Below, one piece after another: positions 8,909 through 17,625 of a DNA stretch of 64,000 nucleotides. The notes below the pieces were generated by a model that saw nothing but the letters and a program-made list of their open reading frames with translations, made no database searches and had not been told where the DNA came from. The position numbers were made by a program, and so were the translations under genes. Origin of the DNA: Algoriphagus terrigena DSM 22685 (GTDB lineage Bacteria; Bacteroidota; Bacteroidia; Cytophagales; Cyclobacteriaceae); contig NZ_KE386904.1 in NCBI RefSeq assembly GCF_000429445.1, positions 186,001 through 250,000 of the forward strand. The letters are read 5' to 3'. The number at the start of each line of letters is the position of its first letter. Positions within the stretch are counted from its first letter, which is position 1.

Positions 8909-9634
8909 ATGACTAAAGAAGACTTTGGAAAAAAATTGTTTGAAATCAGGAATGCTAAAGGATTAACACAGGATGATCTTGCGAAAAAATGCAAAATCAC
9001 AGCTAGGACAGTTCAGAGAATCGAGGCCGGCACAGTTACTCCAAGAGCTTTCACTATCAAATTAATTTCCGAAACTCTTGAATTTGACTTTTTTGATAGT
9101 CATTACCGCTTACCTGAAATTAATTCTGACAATCAGAAATTCAATGCTAGTCGAAACAGAGCAACCCATTTCTTTAAAGATCTCCTTAATTTAAAATCCA
9201 ATGCCATGAAAAAAATTTCAATTCTATCTGTATCCCTATTGCTGGCCAGCTTTTTTTTCGTGAAAATCTTAAAAACAGATGCACAATCTGTGCCCTTGGA
9301 TAAAACAAAAAACCTAACTATAGAGCTTAATAAGGATAATTCTATATCAAAGGTTAACGCATTTTTTACAAATGATCTTAGCCTAGAAGAACTTACTGAA
9401 GTAAAAAACAAATTAGCTGAAAATGGTATTAACATTCATTACAGATCTCTTGAGTTTGATGAAAATGGAGGTTTGTTAGGTATTACTTGTGATGTTGATT
9501 GCACAGATGGTTTTAAAGGAAGTTTTTCAATTGGCATGTTGAACTCCATAAATAAAGATCGAAGGGTAGGATTTGTTCGCAACTACTCGGATGATGCAGA
9601 AACACCATTTTGTACCGGTGGCTGCAATCTTTAA
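8909..9634 (+). CDS. Membrane-anchored XRE-type regulator with extracytoplasmic domain
   Basis: With the ATG at 8909 the protein has 241 residues. Residues 1-60 form an XRE/Cro HTH (RNAKGLTQDDLAKKCKIT followed by ARTVQRIEAGTVTPR). A single membrane helix follows at about residues 100-120 (ISILSVSLLLASFFFVKIL). The last 115 residues would be periplasmic and contain four Cys in CDVDC and CTGGC contexts. This makes a one-component transmembrane regulator plausible. An internal ATG at 9206 could alternatively start a separate exported protein, but the frame is unbroken. The coding sequence is visibly more AT-rich than its neighbours. Confidence 0.75.
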   Translation: MTKEDFGKKLFEIRNAKGLTQDDLAKKCKITARTVQRIEAGTVTPRAFTIKLISETLEFDFFDSHYRLPEINSDNQKFNASRNRATHFFKDLLNLKSNAMKKISILSVSLLLASFFFVKILKTDAQSVPLDKTKNLTIELNKDNSISKVNAFFTNDLSLEELTEVKNKLAENGINIHYRSLEFDENGGLLGITCDVDCTDGFKGSFSIGMLNSINKDRRVGFVRNYSDDAETPFCTGGCNL

Positions 9635-9823
9635 ACATAGCAAAATCAAATTATCAGACCGCATTCCAATACACTTGATTAATCTGATAAAAGGACTCAA
9701 CTCCCCTTTGCTTAGGTTTAAATGTCCGGACGGTTTGAGAGATTCCTTGTGAAATGCAATAGGTTTGAAGCGAAAAGGTAAAATCGATTCCTTCGTCAAA
9801 CTCACCACTCAATAAGGTAGCGT

Positions 9824-9931
9824 CCCGATACGGTATGCTATTCGGACAGGCTCTTTCCTACCTCACCCCAGCTCCCGATTCCCGATTCTCTAGCAATCGG
9901 GATTAAAATCTCGGGACAGGTCCTCTCCTTT
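9824..9931. repeat. CGGGACAGGCT elements, copies 3 and 4
   Basis: CCCGATACGG...ATTCGGACAGGCT (9824-9852) is followed by CCCGATTCTC...GCAATCGGG and TCGGGACAGGT (9874-9921). The intervening CCTACCTCACCCCAG text recurs after the copy at 10169, so the units share flanks as well as cores. Confidence 0.6.
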
Positions 9932-10032
9932 AGGAGAGGGAGCTTGAGCAATGGTAGACTGGCAGATTCTGGTTCGATCAGAGCTGTTTACATCCAAAGC
10001 CGAAGCGATCAGGAGCAAGAAAAAGATATGTT

Positions 10033-10120
10033 CCGTCCCCATGGGACTCTGAAATCTAATATCTTCCTTATTCCAGCCATCAAAATGGCTGGCTATGGAA
10101 TCGGCCGTCCCGATGGGACT
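10033..10120. repeat. Paired CCGTCCC-ATGGGACT hairpins flanking a CCAGCCAT hairpin
   Basis: CCGTCCCCATGGGACT (10033-10048) and CCGTCCCGATGGGACT (10105-10120) are 72 bp apart. Between them CCAGCCAT-CAAA-ATGGCTGG forms a perfect stem-loop. No poly-T follows the stems, so they look like repeat-family hairpins rather than terminators. Confidence 0.5.
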
Positions 10121-10168
10121 TTTTGGATTCGCATTGCTGGACACCGGGCCCAAACTCCCGCTGCGCTT

Positions 10169-10229
10169 CCCGATTCGCTAACGATCGGGATTAACACCTC
10201 GGGACAGGCTTTCTCCTACCTCACCCCAG
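10169..10229. repeat. CGGGACAGGCT element, copy 5
   Basis: CCCGATTCGCTAACGATCGGG is a palindrome, followed by TTAACACCTCGGGACAGGCT and the same TCCTACCTCACCCCAG tail seen near 9852. Confidence 0.6.
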
Positions 10230-10244
10230 CGACCGATCCGCTCC

Positions 10245-10502
10245 ACTCCATCGAAGAAGTTTATAGACGCCTATGCATTGAGGCTGGTGAAAAGAAGAGA
10301 TCTGGCAAATCTGTGGGTTAGGTACCGGAATACAGCCAGGAATGACGAGGAAAAAGAAAAGGCCCAGTTTGAAATTGACTGTCAGCTACATTATCTCCTT
10401 GATGGCAGATTATTCCCTTTAGTCCATGGGAAAACAGGAAAAACAGAGAAAACCTGCAGCTGGGAAATTCTCTTAAATCCTTACCACCATGCCTTCAGCT
10501 AA
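10245..10502 (+). pseudogene. Possible gene remnant lacking a start
   Basis: A frame reading KKFIDAYALRLVKRRDLANL and on through VRYRNTARNDEEKEKAQFEI has the charged, helical look of real protein, but its 5' end runs into the CGGGACAGGCT repeat and it has no ATG. A TTG at 10278 is the only possible start. Its end overlaps the 3' end of the convergent DUF4157 gene. It may be a decayed gene cut by the repeat; confidence is low. Confidence 0.25.
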
Positions 10503-13500
10503 GGGCTCCAGTTCAATTTGAAATTCGTCTACCTCTTCACCCTCCTTGATATCCACCACTTTCCAAGTGATCCCATCAGAGAACAGCGTGGCACCGATTT
10601 TCAAGAAAGAAGGAGGTGGGTTTACAACCACCATTATTTTACGGGATCCTTTATTTTCTGTCTCGATACTCTCTTTACCACCCACTTTCCCCTCTAGTTC
10701 CTCTTCTTCCAAGTCTGCCTCGCGATGCGGCATGAATTGCCGGGCAGCGGTAAAATGGTTGATTCCATCGTGCTGGATGTACAATACATTTTCTCCGATA
10801 TTGGTCGTGGTATCTGTCCAGTCCTCCCCGCGGTAAAATACCATGGCACCTCGATCACTAAGCCCCATTACTTCCAGGATTATGTCGAGGTTCTGTTGAG
10901 TAGCATAGAGCATGTCGCCCAGGGGTACATTTAGAATCTCACGGACACGGATCACCGTTTCTATTGATGGACGCGCTACGTTCGCCGCATCGGCAATGGC
11001 ATCGAACAGACAGTTATTTACACCAGCTAGAACTTTCCGATCCAGGTAATTTTCCGAAGAATAGAATTCGCGCATTTCATCGACATAGGAAGAATCCAAT
11101 TTAGTGGAGCCACTTTCCGACGCACTCGAATCATCCAGATCATTGCTAATGGGCCTAAGTGCATCCAGTCCTCCCCCTATTTCCGGCTTTTTCCCTGTTT
11201 CGGCAAATTCGGCAGCCCTTGGATAAGCCTGGGCAATAAAAGTATTGTGCCTGTCCTTTGCCTTGGCACCTTGGGAATCATAGAGCTTTCCGATGGCTTC
11301 TTTCACTTCTTCAAAGGTTCCAATATCTTCATATTCAAAATTTAACAAGACTGCCCGCCATACCCCTTCTGCATTGCCGGTCGTCTTAATTGAGTCCTGC
11401 GAGATAGTGGGCAGAAGGTTCAAATAGGAAAGCGTATGTGTGATCATTTGCTGAATCCTGTCTATGCTCGCCTCTTTCTCAGTAATTTTATCGGCGTTTT
11501 CGATAGATGCTCTCGCTTCAACAATAAGGTATTCGGCATTGTCCCCCAATGTCCCCTTTGAAAGATGATCCCCAAGCTCGAGGGTTTCACCGATCAGCAG
11601 ATGCATCTCTTTTACCGCTTCCTGCAAGGTCTTGCCCATCAAACGCCTCCGGACCCGATCCAGATGAACAATCCATGCGGTTGAGTGCGCACCCATCGAA
11701 CCTTTGAAGGGAGACGGAGGTCTGCCGCTGGAGAGCATTCCAACGATCCTGACCTGTCCGGATGTTGACATCAACATCAGTTGGATGGACATGCTATGAG
11801 TCTCATGCACTATGGTGCCTTTCGGTGCATCGATCTCGAATTCTTCCTCACCTGCCTCGGATTCCCCGGAAATATCCATGCCGAGATCGCTACTCAGAGG
11901 ACTTAATCCCTCATCTGATATAGTTGATATCGGCAGCTGCGGTTCGGGGTTTTCCGATTCCTCTTCCATGCCAAAGCCAGTATATGCTGGAGATAAAGGG
12001 TAACTTAATGGAGATCCAGGAGACGAAGGTGGACCTACGGACACATCATACAGATCTTGAAGATCTTTCTTTAACTTACCTGTTCCCGTTTTTGCAAATT
12101 TCGAACTTAGATGTGACGAAGTCTCAATAGCCGTTTCATGTTGGGTTTCCTTGTCGTATTGTGGCAGTTCCTTATTGATTCTTGCCCTTAGTAGACTAGC
12201 CTCTGATCGTAATTTCTTTAACTCACCCGAATATTTACCGCCAAGTCGATTATTGATCCGATCCAATCCTGGAAATAAACTGTTCACTTTTGAAAGGGCA
12301 CGATATAATTTGGCCAAAGCTGAGAGCTTAGAAATCACAAATTTTCCACTTCTTTGAGGTAATTTTTTAAGTTTAACAAACTCCAAAACACTATTTTCCA
12401 AACTCCATTCTAGCTGGTCAAGTTGATTTCTTGCATGAACCAGGCCCCATTTCATGTTGGTTTGATCCAGTTGGCTCAGTCTCGGCTCCAGTTTTGACAC
12501 AGGAAGCTGACCGTCGATCAGAGCGAAGCACTTCGGAAACATGGCTTCAATGGATTTAAGGTGTTGATTCCAAATAGGCTCCAAGCGTTTCATCGCACCG
12601 GATGGCGGGTCTTCCACATTTCGTCCAACCAAGGCATTGACCAATTTGGGTTCGTTCTCCACTGCCACCATCCCGGCTGCTTGATCATCGAACAGGCCAT
12701 ATACGGCTTCGATTAGGTTTTCATTAGTTATGCTTTTATCCAGGCCACGCTCAAACTGGCTCAAGGTAGCCGCATGGCGGGATTCTCCATGGCCTTTGCC
12801 GGCCAATCCTACTGAAACCGCAGCCACATTGATTGTACTGAAGGGTACCAATTCCCTCGCACGTAAGTAGGCATTCACTGCCAGCTGCAGATGGTGAATA
12901 GCCATATCTTCTCCTCCACCTGAATAGTATGCCAAAATGGACCCAGCAATGTGTCTGTTGAATTCATTCAATTCTTCCTGAACATCCGGAGTTTCGAAAA
13001 TGGCGATCCCGGGCAATTCCCGAATATGCTGAAACATCTCATCCAAGGCATGGGTCGCTTCCGGTATCGTCAGGTTTTGTAATTTGATGTTCAGCCCCTC
13101 TACATGCACGATAAATGCTGTACTGTGATCTCCCATACGACTGCCGTGTGCACGCGGTGGACGACCGCGGATCACTAAATGGCGGATTCTTCGGGGGTCA
13201 TCATTCATGACAATCTGGGAAGAAATCAGTTGGATCACCTTGCGTTGTACCGCCACATTTACCGGTCTAAAGGCAGCTTCATCTGCGACAGGAGGACCGT
13301 GAAGTCCTATTGATGCAGCCTTTGCTCCCATCACATCCGCTTCTTTTTCCAATCCGGCATCGTCGTTGACATTTACTCCCGCCTTCATCTGAAGCGTAGG
13401 CTTTACCCTGCCCTGCTTCTGCTGCACCAAGTGCCAAGCCTCATGGGGAAGGTGTTTTTCCTGTCCCGGTCCCACGTGAATATCTGTTCCCTGGGCATAA

Positions 13501-13796
13501 GCATGTGCCTGTAATTGGGCGGGCTTTCCTGAATTGTAGTGAACCTTCACATCTTCGAGAGAATAACCGGAGAGACTTTCCACGCCGGACTTAAGGGAGT
13601 CGGGCAAGCCGGTCTTATTTTCTTTTTTCTGGACAGCCGTTCCATTTGCTATCTCACTGAGCTTCCGTTGGGTTGCAGTCTCAGGTCTATTGTCTTCAAA
13701 CTGAAAGGATGAAGCCGAAAGATCCGGTGTTGCGGGTGTATTCGCCTGTACGGATGGTGTCTTTGGGGCTGCGAAGCCCGCTGCAAATGAAGGCAT
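10473..13796 (-). CDS. eCIS-type DUF4157 protein with duplicated central domain and OTU-like C-terminal domain
   Basis: This 1107-residue protein has no signal peptide. Residues about 33-60 hold the FEDNRPETATQRKLSEIAN segment typical of proteins linked to extracellular contractile injection systems. Residues 70-170 are DUF4157 with the metallopeptidase-like HEAWH at 118-122. Two copies of one domain follow: GRPP...GSRMGDHSTAFIVH near 211-231 and GRPP...GSMGAHSTAWIVH near 691-711, each continued by helical sequence. A low-complexity Pro/Ser/Glu linker lies at 590-655. The C-terminus has NNCLFDAIADAAN (Cys929) and GINHFTAA (His1014), matching the Cys and His boxes of OTU-type cysteine peptidases. 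I infer an injected effector that cleaves ubiquitin-like or other targets. Structural eCIS genes are not in the window. Confidence 0.8.
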   Translation of the reverse strand: MPSFAAGFAAPKTPSVQANTPATPDLSASSFQFEDNRPETATQRKLSEIANGTAVQKKENKTGLPDSLKSGVESLSGYSLEDVKVHYNSGKPAQLQAHAYAQGTDIHVGPGQEKHLPHEAWHLVQQKQGRVKPTLQMKAGVNVNDDAGLEKEADVMGAKAASIGLHGPPVADEAAFRPVNVAVQRKVIQLISSQIVMNDDPRRIRHLVIRGRPPRAHGSRMGDHSTAFIVHVEGLNIKLQNLTIPEATHALDEMFQHIRELPGIAIFETPDVQEELNEFNRHIAGSILAYYSGGGEDMAIHHLQLAVNAYLRARELVPFSTINVAAVSVGLAGKGHGESRHAATLSQFERGLDKSITNENLIEAVYGLFDDQAAGMVAVENEPKLVNALVGRNVEDPPSGAMKRLEPIWNQHLKSIEAMFPKCFALIDGQLPVSKLEPRLSQLDQTNMKWGLVHARNQLDQLEWSLENSVLEFVKLKKLPQRSGKFVISKLSALAKLYRALSKVNSLFPGLDRINNRLGGKYSGELKKLRSEASLLRARINKELPQYDKETQHETAIETSSHLSSKFAKTGTGKLKKDLQDLYDVSVGPPSSPGSPLSYPLSPAYTGFGMEEESENPEPQLPISTISDEGLSPLSSDLGMDISGESEAGEEEFEIDAPKGTIVHETHSMSIQLMLMSTSGQVRIVGMLSSGRPPSPFKGSMGAHSTAWIVHLDRVRRRLMGKTLQEAVKEMHLLIGETLELGDHLSKGTLGDNAEYLIVEARASIENADKITEKEASIDRIQQMITHTLSYLNLLPTISQDSIKTTGNAEGVWRAVLLNFEYEDIGTFEEVKEAIGKLYDSQGAKAKDRHNTFIAQAYPRAAEFAETGKKPEIGGGLDALRPISNDLDDSSASESGSTKLDSSYVDEMREFYSSENYLDRKVLAGVNNCLFDAIADAANVARPSIETVIRVREILNVPLGDMLYATQQNLDIILEVMGLSDRGAMVFYRGEDWTDTTTNIGENVLYIQHDGINHFTAARQFMPHREADLEEEELEGKVGGKESIETENKGSRKIMVVVNPPPSFLKIGATLFSDGITWKVVDIKEGEEVDEFQIELEPLAEGMVVRI

Positions 13797-13895
13797 AAAA
13801 AGTTCGATTAAGCCGGTACTCCTTTCCTACCCCGCGTCCAGCCCGGTTTGTCAACTAATTCAACTAAAAATAAGGGATCAAGCGATCAATTACAA

Positions 13896-14654
13896 ATGGC
13901 TGATTCAAGTCACTTTCGAGTGGGGCTTTTGCCAGCGCCAGAGGAAGGCATGAGCAGAACCACAGAGTTTTTAAAACAAAAAAAAGCGCATCCTCTTAAA
14001 TTTGCAAAGCTTGCCCTCCCATTGGAAAAAGATGGGGCAGATCCGTCTGTCAAAAAAGCACATCTTTACACCATCAACAGTATCCCAATGTCCACCCCGA
14101 TCTTCACCACCAAAAAACTGGAAAAACTGATCCAGAAGTACGTCAAGCCCAAAGCACAGGCCGGAGAGCCCGGGATTCTTGGAAAATGGAACGCCACGGT
14201 CTTCTATGTCAACCGGAGAAAGAACTGGCTGCTGTTTAATCCCCAGACTCACTATTCGGTGATCCTGGAAAACATCACCGCCAAAGACCTGGCGAACATT
14301 CAAGAAAAGTTTCGAGAGGAGTTCCAACTACAGTTGCTCGTAGACGGGATCGATATCACCCAAAAACAGGTCGACTGGCTCATAGAAGATGTCAGCCTCC
14401 ACTCCACCGATGCCGACCGGAGTGCTTTGGGTTATATCAATGAGATCTTGTATACGATAGATTGTTATCAAGACCCGGAGTACTACAAGAGCCTCGCCGA
14501 AATAAACGTCTACCTCAACAACAGTATCTTCAGTCTCGACGGCTCATCCAGATACACCCGGCTTACCAAACCCAAAGAGGAAATGGAAAAAATACTAAAG
14601 GCATATATGGGTACAGAAGGGGACATGTCCATCCTCCCTATCTCGTTAAACTGA
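13896..14654 (+). CDS. DUF6933-like protein divergent from the DUF4157/OTU gene
   Basis: The ATG at 13896 gives 252 residues; a TTG at 13848 would add 16. A region with TKKLEKLIQKYVKP, WNATVFYVNRRKNWLLFN, THYSVILENITAKD and a helical end resembles what I remember of DUF6933, a small domain of unknown function. Here it is embedded in a longer protein with extra N- and C-terminal parts. There is no signal peptide. The gene is divergent from the large effector-like gene with only about 50-100 bp between starts, so the two may share a promoter region. Whether it is a cognate immunity, chaperone or regulatory partner is not shown by sequence. Confidence 0.6.
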   Translation: MADSSHFRVGLLPAPEEGMSRTTEFLKQKKAHPLKFAKLALPLEKDGADPSVKKAHLYTINSIPMSTPIFTTKKLEKLIQKYVKPKAQAGEPGILGKWNATVFYVNRRKNWLLFNPQTHYSVILENITAKDLANIQEKFREEFQLQLLVDGIDITQKQVDWLIEDVSLHSTDADRSALGYINEILYTIDCYQDPEYYKSLAEINVYLNNSIFSLDGSSRYTRLTKPKEEMEKILKAYMGTEGDMSILPISLN

Positions 14655-14897
14655 TCGGGGCAGCAAACTATCGGGAAACCGGTTTCCTAATTGGGAAGAA
14701 AATCGTGTTTTGGGGCAATCCCGACGGACTGTCGAGATCAATATCCCTACTATCGACTGGACCATTCATCTCGAGAGACGGTTTTCCTCTCTTAAACGCT
14801 GATTTCCAGACTAAACAATGTCTTTCCATCTTGATCATCGTAAAAGCCCTTTGGAGACCAGCTACTTTCAGATTCAAGCACAACGTAGCGCTAAATT

Positions 14898-17123
14898 CTA
14901 TTGGTTAATTATCTCGATGGCTTTGCTCAGCACCTCATCTCCCCCTTTTTTGACCCCTTCGATCGTCGGCGTTACAAAAAAGTCAGGTACAATACCCGCT
15001 CTTTGGGTTTCTGTACCGTCAGGATAATAAACCCCTATTCCAGAAATCATGGTTCTTAATCCGCCAGGCAGTGAAATTTCTGACACATTTCCGTCAGCTC
15101 CTGCGGTGGTGCTGCCAACTATTGCTGAATTTTCAACTGCCCTGAATGCCATGGCAGTGTACTCAGCTTGGCTTTGGGAATTTTCGTTGACCAATACAAC
15201 CAATTTTCCGGTATACGTATTTCCTTGACTCGGTATTTCCAAATTACCGGAAAGAGTGAATTCTCCGGGATTAGCTACATTCCCGACGGTAAATTTCACA
15301 AAGGGAGTAGATTCAGACATAAAATAAGTTCCTAAGGCAAATGGAACAAATGTCGATGGATAATTCCGAATATCGATAATGATCCCCTTTGTGTTAATAA
15401 AGGACTTTTTTATTTCCGGGATATCTTCTTCTTTGATATTTGCTAACGTGATGTACCCGATATTTCCATCTAATATCCTATAACATTTTTGATCCTTATC
15501 TACTTTGTACCAATGGTACATGTTTAGACTCCCCCTTTCATGCAAAGGCAATTCATGTTCGAGGGTTTGATTTTCAGAGACATAGGTTAAGTTGAGTGTT
15601 GAGTCGCTGGACCTTAACAAATCTATTGACACATCCCGCAACAGCGAGGCTTCATTTGAGACCGGATAGTAAGTTTTTAAACTGTCTACCAGTGAATCAA
15701 TTGTTTTGCCATCGATGTGAGTGATGATGTCTCCAATCTTCAGTTTACTTTTCTCTGAAAATTCCGGGTTGTAATAGTCTGCTACTACAAATTTATTTTC
15801 CACAAACTCTCCCCTAAAAGGAGCAAAATTACTTCCCCTCAGCTCCGAAATTTTATCTCCACCTCCCCATAAATTTGCGTGTGTATCTTTTACATCCCCA
15901 ATGATCTGAATTGCAGCCAGTTCATACTCCAATTCATTTGACGCATTGATAAAACCAGGCAGATATTCTCTAAGAACACCGCTCCATTCCTTGTCGGTCA
16001 GGTGTTTGTATGGAAAAAAATACTCAATCATATTCCAATATCTGTAAAGAGAGAGCAATCTAAACCCACTGTCAGGGTAAGGATTGTCAGAATAGGAATT
16101 CTCATTTGTGAATTGTGGATTTCCCACACCAGGATGAAGTCCTATGTAATAGTGCTCGTCTTGATTTCTATTGGTATAGATGTCCTTGATCTTTGATTTC
16201 AATTCCACTGACAGATTTGAATCATCTATCCAGGACAGGTTGGGTTTCAGCACCGCATCATTTGCTGTTGTCTTACAATTCTCACAGGGATTCAGACTTC
16301 CATATTTTTCAAGCCAAGCAGTGAGAACGTTATCTCTTTCCTGACTGTTTTTTGCATCTAAATAGCTTGGTAAAACTCTAAACAATTCATAATCCCAGTT
16401 GTACTTCCCCTTGGCAATTTCAGGATGATGGTATTTTAAGAATCCCCAGATTCTCCCCAGGAGTTCCAAGTTATCCATTACTTCCGGGTCTAAATCGGGA
16501 AAGACTATGGATGAGCCATTGTCAAATTCTTTGTCATGTTGGGCAGGCAATATTTCCGGCTTGTAGATTTCAATGCCGGCGTCATTCAAGTCCTTTCCGT
16601 CTATAGAAACTCTCAAATCATCCAACCACATTTTTCCTTTTCCAGACAGTAAACCGCCAACAATGATCTGTTGTGTGTTTTTTGGATTCAGGGGTAAGGT
16701 AATTTCATATTCTTTCCAGTCAGTTGTTCCTGTTATCCCCCTGTCACTCATATTGTCTAAGGCTATTCCGGGGTCAATTCTCATCCAAAGACCTGCAAAT
16801 CCTCCGGACACGTTCTCCGTCTTGATAAATCCAGATAGTTTAATGGACTTACCATTGTAATTATTGGGCAGGTTAAAGGCCAATGCTTTGAAGTCTGACG
16901 GACTTTCAGCGCTTTCAATTACGGCGGAAAACTTCCCGCTTTTTGCAGTTAGCGAATCAATATAAATCTTGTAATCCTGGCTCCCAAAGCTTTCCCATCC
17001 ACTGGGAAAACCCTTTCCACTTTCTTCAAAGTCAAGGTTTAACTTATGAGTCTCAGAATTTTGAGCGCAAGCAAATAGAGAAAACAGAAAAGTAATCAGT
17101 ATGCTTAATGATAGGTTTTTCAT
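14898..17123 (-). CDS. S41 family C-terminal processing peptidase-like lipoprotein
   Basis: I chose the ATG at 17123, which gives MKNLSLSILITFLFSLFAC, a lipoprotein signal; the frame extends further up without benefit. The 741-residue protein has an N-terminal jelly-roll-like region (about 20-190), a helical region, a PDZ-like segment with KLKIGDIITHIDGK and the tail-specific protease fold. The nucleophile region is NENSQSQAEYTAMAF, equivalent to the SxS/SAA site of S41 enzymes, with VGSTTAGADGNVS as the following loop. It should act in the periplasm or at the outer membrane. The substrate is unknown. Confidence 0.85.
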   Translation of the reverse strand: MKNLSLSILITFLFSLFACAQNSETHKLNLDFEESGKGFPSGWESFGSQDYKIYIDSLTAKSGKFSAVIESAESPSDFKALAFNLPNNYNGKSIKLSGFIKTENVSGGFAGLWMRIDPGIALDNMSDRGITGTTDWKEYEITLPLNPKNTQQIIVGGLLSGKGKMWLDDLRVSIDGKDLNDAGIEIYKPEILPAQHDKEFDNGSSIVFPDLDPEVMDNLELLGRIWGFLKYHHPEIAKGKYNWDYELFRVLPSYLDAKNSQERDNVLTAWLEKYGSLNPCENCKTTANDAVLKPNLSWIDDSNLSVELKSKIKDIYTNRNQDEHYYIGLHPGVGNPQFTNENSYSDNPYPDSGFRLLSLYRYWNMIEYFFPYKHLTDKEWSGVLREYLPGFINASNELEYELAAIQIIGDVKDTHANLWGGGDKISELRGSNFAPFRGEFVENKFVVADYYNPEFSEKSKLKIGDIITHIDGKTIDSLVDSLKTYYPVSNEASLLRDVSIDLLRSSDSTLNLTYVSENQTLEHELPLHERGSLNMYHWYKVDKDQKCYRILDGNIGYITLANIKEEDIPEIKKSFINTKGIIIDIRNYPSTFVPFALGTYFMSESTPFVKFTVGNVANPGEFTLSGNLEIPSQGNTYTGKLVVLVNENSQSQAEYTAMAFRAVENSAIVGSTTAGADGNVSEISLPGGLRTMISGIGVYYPDGTETQRAGIVPDFFVTPTIEGVKKGGDEVLSKAIEIINQ

Positions 17124-17336
17124 ACTAGAATTTAATACCTGTAATTTATTGCGAAAAAGGGCGTTTGAAAAATCCATAAACTACTGAATGACAATTTTTT
17201 GAATTTAATTCTCAGCGTTTCTCTGGGTTTCTTGTCAAGGTCAATTGCAAATTAACAATTTCGGTTAAAAGTCTGGCTAATTTGTACGTTTTGTTGGGAG
17301 TCTCCTGCAGCCTGGTCTCCAGATTCGAGGTGCTTC

Positions 17337-17348
17337 TCGGGACAGGCT
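17337..17348. repeat. TCGGGACAGGCT element, copy 6 (half)
   Basis: Only the right half TCGGGACAGGCT is well preserved. The matching CCCGA arm is absent or decayed. Confidence 0.5.
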
Positions 17349-17379
17349 CTCGCTAAATCCCACCCTTCAACCAGGCTCT

Positions 17380-17422
17380 TCGCTAGATTAATTCACAGGA
17401 TTAATCCTCAACGCTCAGCCCT
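17380..17422. repeat. Intergenic repeat shared with 4674-4716, copy 2
   Basis: The block CGCTAGATTAATTC-ACA-GGATTAATC, followed by CTCAACGCTCAGCCCTCC, matches the copy at 4674 with few differences. Confidence 0.6.
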
Positions 17423-17625
17423 CCAAAGGGATCATTTTTTGACGCTCGCCCCTCCTACAAGCTGGCTTCCCGATATGATTGAGCTAATCATAATTTTCGG
17501 TCATTTCCGAACATTTTTGTCCGCATAAGTAAATACTTAATATGAAATAATAGGCTTCGAATGGGATTTAGACGCTTTCGTTTTGGTACAGAACTCGCGT
17601 AAATTTTATTCTTTTCCCTTGACGT

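Larger units (their letters stand above)
9635..10472. other. Repeat-rich intergenic region before the DUF4157/OTU gene
   Basis: This region contains three copies of the CGGGACAGG element, two CCGTCCC-ATGGGACT hairpins, a CCAGCCAT hairpin and a possible gene remnant at its right end. A longer frame (9944-10321) reads straight through these repeats and is not a gene. Confidence 0.65.
17124..17625. other. Intergenic region between divergent S41 and FtsX genes
   Basis: No gene is supported in these 502 bp. It contains one CGGGACAGGCT half element and a copy of the 4674-type repeat. The promoters of both flanking genes must lie here, but I could not single out convincing boxes. Confidence 0.6.

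Noticed and set aside
9944..10321. 125-residue plus-strand frame in the repeat region
   Set aside because: It is translated from CGGGACAGG and CCGTCCC hairpin repeats and has no protein-like composition.
9635..14654. An eCIS structural locus around the DUF4157 gene
   Set aside because: No sheath, tube, baseplate, spike or AAA ATPase gene is present; only the effector-like protein is.
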